Assembly: GCA_019422525.1 (NCBI GenBank)
Contig: JAHZDE010000024.1
Location: 1 to 16,057 of the forward strand
Reading direction: 5' to 3'
From: Clostridiales bacterium
Lineage (GTDB): Bacteria; Bacillota; Clostridia; Oscillospirales; Acutalibacteraceae
Length of the DNA stretch: 16,057 nt
This document shows positions 11,517 to 16,057 of this stretch, piece by piece. The notes under the pieces are model-generated. The model was not told the DNA's origin. It saw only the letters and a program-made list of their open reading frames with translations, and did not search any database. The stretch's first letter is position 1; each line of letters opens with the position of its first letter. The position numbers and the translations under genes were made by a program.

Positions 11517-13127
11517 CTCGTTCCCGAAGGAACGGGCTATCGTGCAAAAACGCGGTTTGCCCGTTTTTATAATCTTCCCGAGCTCATAGCGATGTTTAAG
11601 CAAGTAGCGGATGTGCAAACGGCGGATATGCTGAAGCTCCCCATTCCCGAAGCGGAATACCACAATGAGGTCATTAAACCATCCAAGTTCCAAAGGGACA
11701 TGGTAGCTTCTTTCTCGGAACGTGCCGAAAAGGTCCGAAACGGCATGGTGGATGCAACAGTAGATAACATGCTGAAAATCACCAATGACGGCAGAAAACT
11801 GGCACTTGACCAAAGGCTTGCAGATGAGCTGTTGCCCGATGATCCTGAGAGCAAAGTCAACCTCTGCCTTGAGAATATCCATCGAATATGGGAGGAAAGC
11901 AAAGAGCAGCGGTCAACGCAAATGGTGTTCTGCGACCTTTCCACACCGCACGGCGATGGAGCCTTTAACGTGTACGACGATTTGAAAACAAAGCTCGTTG
12001 CTCTCGGTGTTCCTGCCGAAGAAATTGCGTTTATCCACGATGCAAAGACGGAAGCACAAAAAGCAGCGCTTTTCTCCAATGTGAGAAGCGGTAATGTGCG
12101 TATTCTGCTCGGTTCTACGGCAAAGATGGGCGCCGGCACCAATGTGCAAAAGCGGCTCATTGCCGAGCATCACTTGGATATTCCCTGGCGACCTTCGGAC
12201 ATCGAACAGCGTGAGGGGCGTATATTGCGCCAAGGCAACGAGAACAGCCGAGTTCAGATTTATCGCTATGTTACCGAGAACACTTTCGACAGCTACATGT
12301 GGCAGACAATCGAAAACAAACAGCGGTTCATTTCGCAGATCATGACCAGTAAATCTCCCGTCCGCTCCTGCGAGGATGTGGACGAAACAGCGCTGTCCTA
12401 TGCGGAAATCAAAGCCCTTGCAACGGGCAATCCCCATATCAAGGAAAAGATGGACTTGGAGATTGAGGTATCACGCTTGAAGCTGTATAAGTCCAACTTC
12501 CTAAGTCAGAAGTATTCTCTTGAAAATCAGCTTTTGAAACAGTTTCCCAAAGACATCCGACAGACAGAAGAACGCATCGCAGCCTACAAAGCGGATATTG
12601 CGCTGCTTGCGGAGCATCAGAGCGAGGACTTCCCGGGCATGGAGATATGCGGTACTTACTTTGCCGAAAAAAAGGAAGCGGGTACGGCAATTATTGAAGC
12701 CTGCAAAGCACAGACTTCACAAGCAGCACGGGAAATCGGCAGCTATAAGGGGTTTGCCTTGCTGCTTTCCTTTGACCCGCTTTCGCAGCAGTTCAAGCTG
12801 ACAATGCGAGGGCATCTATCTCACACGATAGACTTGGGCAGCGACATCCACGGCAATATCCAGCGAATAGATAACGCACTGGAAGCATTCCCCGTAAAGC
12901 TGGAGGTGTGTGAAAAGCAGCTTGCGACACTCATTGAGCAAAGAGAAAACGCCAAGGCAGAAGTGGAAAAACCGTTCATGCAGGAGGAAGAACTGAAAAC
13001 CAAGTCTGCCCGTCTTGCGGAGCTTGATGCGCTTCTCAATATCGCTAAGCGTGAAAGTGATGTGATTGATGCAGAAACCGAGGAAACCCCGGAAAAGCAT
13101 AGAACTGTTTTGGGACCGGAGCGATAA
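11511..13127 (+). pseudogene. C-terminal fragment of a giant ICE SNF2/DEAD-box helicase gene
   Basis: From GAC at 11511 the frame reads DKLVPEGTGYRAKTRF then FYNLPELIAMFKQVADVQTADM, continuing 511 residues beyond an internal ATG at 11592 to the stop. Helicase superfamily 2 C-terminal motifs are present (numbering from M11592): MVFCDLSTPHGDGAF (111-125), STAKMGAGTNVQ (175-186) and the arginine-finger motif VI IEQREGRILRQG (204-215). A helical tail follows, with SFDP and a final Glu-rich segment. Intact members are normally 2000 or more residues, with methylase-like and helicase N-terminal domains, and lie upstream of the Toprim and mobC genes in this ICE type, exactly as here. The N-terminal part, including Walker A, is absent because the transposon interrupts the gene and everything left of the transposon is lost. 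No ribosome site precedes M11592, so the fragment is probably not functional. Confidence 0.88.
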
Positions 13128-13135
13128 GCTGTAAG

Positions 13136-13164
13136 TTGCGTATCCATGAAAACACGGGTATAAT
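13136..13164 (+). promoter_or_regulatory. Promoter of the mntA-hepT cassette
   Basis: TTGCGT (13136-13141) and TATAAT (13159-13164) are separated by 17 bp, ending 35 bp before the mntA GTG. It lies just after the helicase stop, so the cassette can be expressed apart from the ICE operon. Confidence 0.75.
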
Positions 13165-13199
13165 ATTAAAAGAATCCCTTTAGAAAGGAGGCATTAACC

Positions 13200-13490
13200 G
13201 TGCCGGACGCAATGATACGGAAAATGATACCGTTCTTCAAAGCATATGGTATAAAGAAAGCTGCATTGTTCGGTTCTGTTGCCCGTGGCCAAAATACGCC
13301 AGACAGCGATGTTGACCTTGTCGTCTCCTTTGGAAAAAAGTATGATCTGTTGGATATCGTTGGTCTCAAACAGGATCTGGAGGAAGCGCTGCATATTCCC
13401 TTTGATATCATCACATACGAATCGCTACGAAGCGGAGCCTTTGCGGACTCCGTCTATACGGACGAAAGGGTGATCTATGGTCAGAATTAA
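13200..13490 (+). CDS. mntA: MntA-like minimal nucleotidyltransferase antitoxin
   Basis: 96 residues from a GTG start (AAGGAGG, 8-nt spacer). The nucleotidyltransferase signature is complete: LFGSVARGQNTPDSDVDLVV gives G25-S26-x10-D37-x-D39, and a third acidic residue is D69 in PFDII. In MntA-HepT systems the MNT protein neutralises its HEPN RNase partner by adding AMP to a tyrosine in the R-x4-H-x-Y motif. The next frame, starting 14 bp before this stop, is such a HEPN protein. The pair has its own promoter and terminator and lies between ICE genes as independent cargo. Related minimal nucleotidyltransferases with other partners exist, but the neighbour makes MntA the best call. The antitoxin itself looks intact. 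Confidence 0.88.
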   Translation: MPDAMIRKMIPFFKAYGIKKAALFGSVARGQNTPDSDVDLVVSFGKKYDLLDIVGLKQDLEEALHIPFDIITYESLRSGAFADSVYTDERVIYGQN

Positions 13491-13797
13491 TGTGATATTT
13501 GACCATATCCGTGAATGCTGTGAAGACATCTTTGAGTTTGTTCGGGACATGACACTGGAAGACTTTTTGAGCAACAAACTTGTTCGCAATGCGGTGTGAA
13601 TGTCCTTAATTAATATCGGTGAACTCGTCAAGGCACTCCCGATTGAGTATCGAAATGCGCACCCTGAGATGCCCCGGAAAAGAATAGCTGGTATGAGGGA
13701 TTTAGCAGCTCATAAGTATCAAACCCTGGACATGGTTGCTGTTTGGAACGTCATACAGGACAGAATTCCCGAGTTGTATGAGTTTACAAAAAGATAA
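13477..13797 (+). pseudogene. hepT: HepT-like HEPN RNase toxin interrupted by an in-frame TGA
   Basis: The frame from ATG 13477 reads MVRINVIFDHIRECCEDIF ... SNKLVRNAV, then TGA (13597-13599), then MSLINIGELVKALPIEYRN ... RIAGMRDLAAHKYQTLD to a stop at 13797. Both halves are in the same frame and together make one HEPN (DUF86) protein of about 105 residues. The catalytic and AMPylated motif R-x4-H-x-Y is present as R74, H79 and Y81, in the part after the stop. Family members usually have cysteine or another residue at the stop, so TGC to TGA is the simplest change. An ATG directly follows the TGA, so re-initiation could still make the C-terminal half. A usual tryptophan before the motif also seems replaced (PRKRIAG). 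The toxin is probably inactivated. Confidence 0.85.
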
Positions 13798-13811
13798 GCC
13801 TCGTTTTATGT

Positions 13812-13844
13812 AAGGCGTCGATGAAAAAAATCGACGCCTTTTCT
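13812..13844 (+). terminator. Intrinsic terminator after hepT
   Basis: AAGGCGTCGAT (13812-13822) pairs perfectly with ATCGACGCCTT (13830-13840) over 11 bp around GAAAAAA, followed by TTTC. The A-rich loop and T-tract make it a clear terminator closing the TA cassette. Confidence 0.85.
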
Positions 13845-13866
13845 ATTCCTGAACATTTGAGAGAAA

Positions 13867-14889
13867 GTGAGGTATAAAAGCTATTTGCGTATTACAAAAT
13901 CATGCGTAACCAAAGAGGAGATTGAGCAGGCTCGGCAGCTCGATCTCCTTTCATATTTGCAGCAATATCGACCTGATGAGCTTATTAAAGTCACACGGGG
14001 AGTATATTCCCTGCGCTCTCACAACAGCCTGAAAATCTCCAATGGCAAGTGGTACAGATGGTCAAAGGGCGTTGGAGGCGTATCCGCGCTTGACTATCTT
14101 GTAAAGGTTGAAGGTATGCCCTTTGTCGAAGCCGTAAGGCATTTATGCGGATGTACAAAGCACTGGCCATTCCCGAAAACAACGCCGCAGCCGAAAGAAC
14201 CCAAACCCTTTGTTCTTCCCAAACGCCATTCCGATAATAAGCGTGTAATCCAATACCTGATGCAGCGCGGCCTTTCTGAAGAAACCATTCAAATGTGCAT
14301 AGATGAAGGGATTCTGTATGAGGATTATCGGCATAACTGCTGCTTTGTGGGATTTGACCCGCAGGGTGTCCCCCGTTACGCCATGCTCCGAAGCAGCGAT
14401 CCCGCCTCCACGTTTTTGCGGGAGGTCGAGGGCAGCGACAAGCGATATTCTTTCAGTTTGCCACCACAGACGAGTTCATGCAAACTGTTTCTGTTTGAGA
14501 GCGCTATAGACTGTCTTTCCTTTGCGGAATTGCAGCGCATGGACAGCGCCGATTGTAAACCGGACAACTATCTATCGCTATCGGGCGTTTACCAACCGAG
14601 AAAAGAGCTTGCTGAAACGCCGCTGCCTATTGCGCTCACGCAGTTTTTAAAGGATAATCCATGGATTTCCCATGTGGCCTTGTGCCTTGATAACGATGAG
14701 GCCGGCATGAAAGCGGCGATGACGATAAGCGCCCTGCTGCCTGAAAAATATACAACGGAACTTTTGCCACCGGAGGTCGGCAAGGATTACAACGAGCAGC
14801 TCATGCACAGAAAAAACCTTATTATGAACATCAAGACACGGGGCGCGAAAAACGCCCCTCATCATTCTATGGAGGAAATGGCGCGATGA
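13867..14889 (+). CDS. DUF3991 and Toprim domain protein (ICE primase/LtrC-like)
   Basis: Up to 340 residues. After VTKEEIEQARQLDLLSYLQQY the protein has a small N-terminal zinc-ribbon-like fold region (SLKISNGKWYRW ... GVSALDYLVKVEGMPFVEAV, about 53-91). A DUF3991 region (about 118-200) and a Toprim domain follow, with catalytic-type residues E211 (FLFESAIDCLSF), D275 and D277 (LCLDNDEAG), and a final GKDYNEQL (305-312). Toprim domains bind metal and act in primases and topoisomerases; a role in priming the transferred strand is inferred. The start is uncertain. GTG 13867 opens the frame with a weak ribosome site, whereas family members usually start close to the VTKEEIE segment. An ATG sits 2 nt out of frame there (13904). 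It overlaps the next gene by 4 bp (ATGA). Confidence 0.85.
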   Translation: MRYKSYLRITKSCVTKEEIEQARQLDLLSYLQQYRPDELIKVTRGVYSLRSHNSLKISNGKWYRWSKGVGGVSALDYLVKVEGMPFVEAVRHLCGCTKHWPFPKTTPQPKEPKPFVLPKRHSDNKRVIQYLMQRGLSEETIQMCIDEGILYEDYRHNCCFVGFDPQGVPRYAMLRSSDPASTFLREVEGSDKRYSFSLPPQTSSCKLFLFESAIDCLSFAELQRMDSADCKPDNYLSLSGVYQPRKELAETPLPIALTQFLKDNPWISHVALCLDNDEAGMKAAMTISALLPEKYTTELLPPEVGKDYNEQLMHRKNLIMNIKTRGAKNAPHHSMEEMAR

Positions 14890-15077
14890 AAACGTATCAG
14901 GTCACGATCACGGAAAAGCTGCAAATGACGGTTGAGGTTGAAGCGGGCAGCCGCGCCGAAGCGGAGCAAACAGTATATGGAAGATGGCAGAGCAGCGATT
15001 ATATTTTGGACGCCGAGTGCTTCAAGGGCGTGGATATAAAGGCGCGATTGCCGGAAAAGGGGCGCGGCGAAAGATGA
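14886..15077 (+). CDS. DpnD/PcfM family protein
   Basis: 63 residues, MKTYQVTITEKLQMTVEVEAGSRAEAEQTV followed by an aromatic/charged end (YILDAECFKGVDIKA). This is the short beta-alpha domain of the DpnD/PcfM family, regularly found between the Toprim gene and mobC in Clostridia ICEs and also in conjugative plasmids. Its function is not established. The ATG overlaps the Toprim stop as ATGA, so it is translationally coupled. It is followed by 142 bp of repeat- and palindrome-rich DNA before mobC. The gene looks complete. Confidence 0.82.
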   Translation: MKTYQVTITEKLQMTVEVEAGSRAEAEQTVYGRWQSSDYILDAECFKGVDIKARLPEKGRGER

Positions 15078-15103
15078 TTCATTTCTCGGGGAGTGTATCA
15101 GGG

Positions 15104-15193
15104 CGATGCTCTGCATCGTACTAACTCTGCATCGTACTAACGAGCATTGGATAATGCCGGCATTATCCGCCCGTAAGGGGCTTCGCGCCCTTA
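15104..15193. other. oriT: Candidate ICE oriT upstream of mobC
   Basis: The gap holds a small hairpin (CGATGC/GCATCG, 15104-15109/15113-15118). Two exact tandem copies of CTCTGCATCGTACTAA follow (15109-15124 and 15125-15140), then a perfect 20-bp palindrome (GGATAATGCC at 15149-15158, GGCATTATCC at 15159-15168), then the stem TAAGGG/CCCTTA (15174-15179/15188-15193). On the minus strand CCCTTACGGG (15179-15170) matches the core of nick regions of the RSF1010/pSK41 type; GCGCCCTTA on the plus strand (15185-15193) resembles it too. Such structure directly before mobC and a relaxase gene is the expected place for oriT. Confidence 0.6.
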
Positions 15194-15219
15194 AACCCCA
15201 TTTCCGCAAAGGAGGAACT

Positions 15220-15546
15220 ATGCTAAAACGCAATATAAAAATCACGTTTCGGCTGAACGCGAAAGAACATCAGCGGCTGAAAAAGTGTGTGAAGAAAACT
15301 GGCTTGTCGCAGGAAACATATATCCGCACTCTGCTCAACGGCTATGCTCCAAAGGAAATGCCGCCACCCGATTATCACGGCATGATGCGCGAACTGAACG
15401 CCATCGGCAACAGCATGAATCAGATCGCAGCCCGCGCAAACACTACGGGCTTTTTCCTTGCCGAGGAATACGCCATGTATATGCAGGAGTTTCGCCATGC
15501 CGTGCTTGCCATTCAAAAGGCCGTAACACAGCCGGAGCAGCAATGA
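15220..15546 (+). CDS. mobC: MobC-family relaxosome accessory protein
   Basis: 108 residues from the ATG at 15220 (AAGGAGG, 4-nt spacer); an earlier in-frame ATG at 15106 would run through the oriT-like repeats and has no ribosome site. The N-terminus LKRNIKITFRLNAKEHQRLKKCVKKTGLSQETYIRTLLNG is a ribbon-helix-helix DNA-binding domain. The C-terminus MMRELNAIGNSMNQIAARANTTG is the MobC signature. MobC proteins bind oriT and help the relaxase open the nick site. The stop is one base before the relaxase start, and the gene order (PcfM, mobC, relaxase) is the standard ICE arrangement. It is probably the ligand of the palindrome or repeats directly upstream. Confidence 0.93.
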   Translation: MLKRNIKITFRLNAKEHQRLKKCVKKTGLSQETYIRTLLNGYAPKEMPPPDYHGMMRELNAIGNSMNQIAARANTTGFFLAEEYAMYMQEFRHAVLAIQKAVTQPEQQ

Positions 15547-15547
15547 T

Positions 15548-16057
15548 ATGGCTACTACACGAATTTGGAAAGTAGCCACGCACTTGCCCCGCGTCATCGA
15601 GTACGCCAAAGACGGCACAAAGACCGCCAATCCAGCATGGAGCAAAACGGAGTATCAAACCATGCGCGACGTTATGGATTATGCAATGGACGATTTTAAG
15701 ACAGAGCAGCAATTTTATGTGACCGCCATTAACTGCAATGCCGACTGCGCTCGTGAACAGATGCAGCTGACAAAGGAGCAGTTTCAAAAGACGGATGGCA
15801 TACTTGCGTGGCATGGGTATCAAAGCTTTGCAGAGGATGAGGTGGATGCGGATACAGCACATGAAATAGGAGTGAAACTGGCCCGGGAGTTGTGGCCGGA
15901 TTTTCAAGTTATCGTTGCAACGCACCTCAATACCCACTGTTACCACAACCATTTTGTGCTGAACTCCGTGTCCTATCTTCACGGCGGAAAGTTCAACGCC
16001 TCCCGCGAGAGCTACGCAAAAATGCGCGCCGCTTCCGACCGGCTATGTAAGGAGCAT
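15548..16057 (+). CDS. Relaxase of the ICE (MobA/VirD2-like, Relaxase domain), partial
   Basis: The frame opens at ATG 15548, one base after the mobC stop, and stays open for 170 residues to the window edge. The N-terminus MATTRIWKVATHLPRVIEYAKDGTKT carries the candidate catalytic tyrosine Y19 in the IEYAK..KT context of MOBP-type relaxases. The middle GILAWHGYQSFAEDEV and the metal-binding motif ATHLNTHCYHNHFVLNSV (H126, H130, H133, H135) identify the relaxase domain. It would nick the ICE oriT, bind covalently to the 5' end and pilot the DNA to VirD4. The usual length is about 400-550 residues, so more than half lies beyond the window. This is a different family from the MobV relaxase 4.5 kb upstream. 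No defects are seen in the visible part. Confidence 0.95.
   Translation, partial: MATTRIWKVATHLPRVIEYAKDGTKTANPAWSKTEYQTMRDVMDYAMDDFKTEQQFYVTAINCNADCAREQMQLTKEQFQKTDGILAWHGYQSFAEDEVDADTAHEIGVKLARELWPDFQVIVATHLNTHCYHNHFVLNSVSYLHGGKFNASRESYAKMRAASDRLCKEH

Noticed and set aside
15109..15140. Two tandem 16-bp units considered as a CRISPR or larger repeat array
   Set aside because: Only two copies, no spacers, no cas genes; better explained as an oriT-associated duplication.

Overview
The window looks like accessory DNA from a Gram-positive gut Clostridia-type bacterium (Lachnospiraceae/Oscillospiraceae grade). The genes have strong AGGAGG-type ribosome sites, tight ATGA overlaps, clear intrinsic terminators, and protein families typical of Firmicutes integrative conjugative elements (ICEs) and Tn4451/Tn4453-like mobilizable transposons. 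No housekeeping gene, tRNA, rRNA or CRISPR array is visible. Assignments come from reading the sequence and recalling families, not from a database search.

The window is a mosaic of three blocks with visibly different base composition. (1) 1-about 5340, minus strand, GC-rich: part of an ICE transfer/maintenance operon read right to left. It holds a ParB-like protein, an unknown conserved ICE protein, a RepA-like initiator, a PcfB-family protein, a VirD4/TraG coupling ATPase, and a Maff2-family membrane peptide that loses its C-terminus near the window edge. Several terminator-like hairpins lie between these genes, and a 15-bp tandem repeat lies inside the initiator gene. (2) About 5477-11512, plus strand, AT-rich: a Tn4451-like mobilizable transposon. 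It has a large serine recombinase missing its catalytic domain (tnpX-like), tnpV, a chloramphenicol acetyltransferase with its own promoter, a Cys-rich small protein, a RecA-fold ATPase, a MobV relaxase with a well-formed upstream oriT candidate, and tnpW. (3) About 11511-16057, plus strand, intermediate GC: a second ICE segment. It has the C-terminal part of a giant helicase gene, a MntA-HepT-type toxin-antitoxin cassette, a DUF3991/Toprim protein, a DpnD/PcfM protein, MobC, and a relaxase that runs off the right edge, with a second oriT candidate before mobC.

How the parts relate: the transposon's right end falls in the helicase reading frame at a GA dinucleotide, the dinucleotide used by TnpX-type recombinases, so the transposon probably inserted into the helicase gene of the right-hand ICE. 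Its left end, the recombinase catalytic domain and the rest of the helicase gene are missing. They have been replaced by the oppositely oriented parB leader of the left ICE segment. The transposon should therefore be unable to excise by itself, although its MobV relaxase and oriT look intact and could be served by a coupling protein such as the VirD4 homologue here. Within the TA cassette the HEPN toxin frame is broken by one in-frame TGA.

The most interesting points are the recombination junctions, two separate relaxase/oriT systems in 6 kb, a 29-bp inverted repeat flanking the cat-to-mobV module, leader RNAs with competing hairpins upstream of maff2 and of the Cys-rich gene, and the iteron-like array in the initiator gene.
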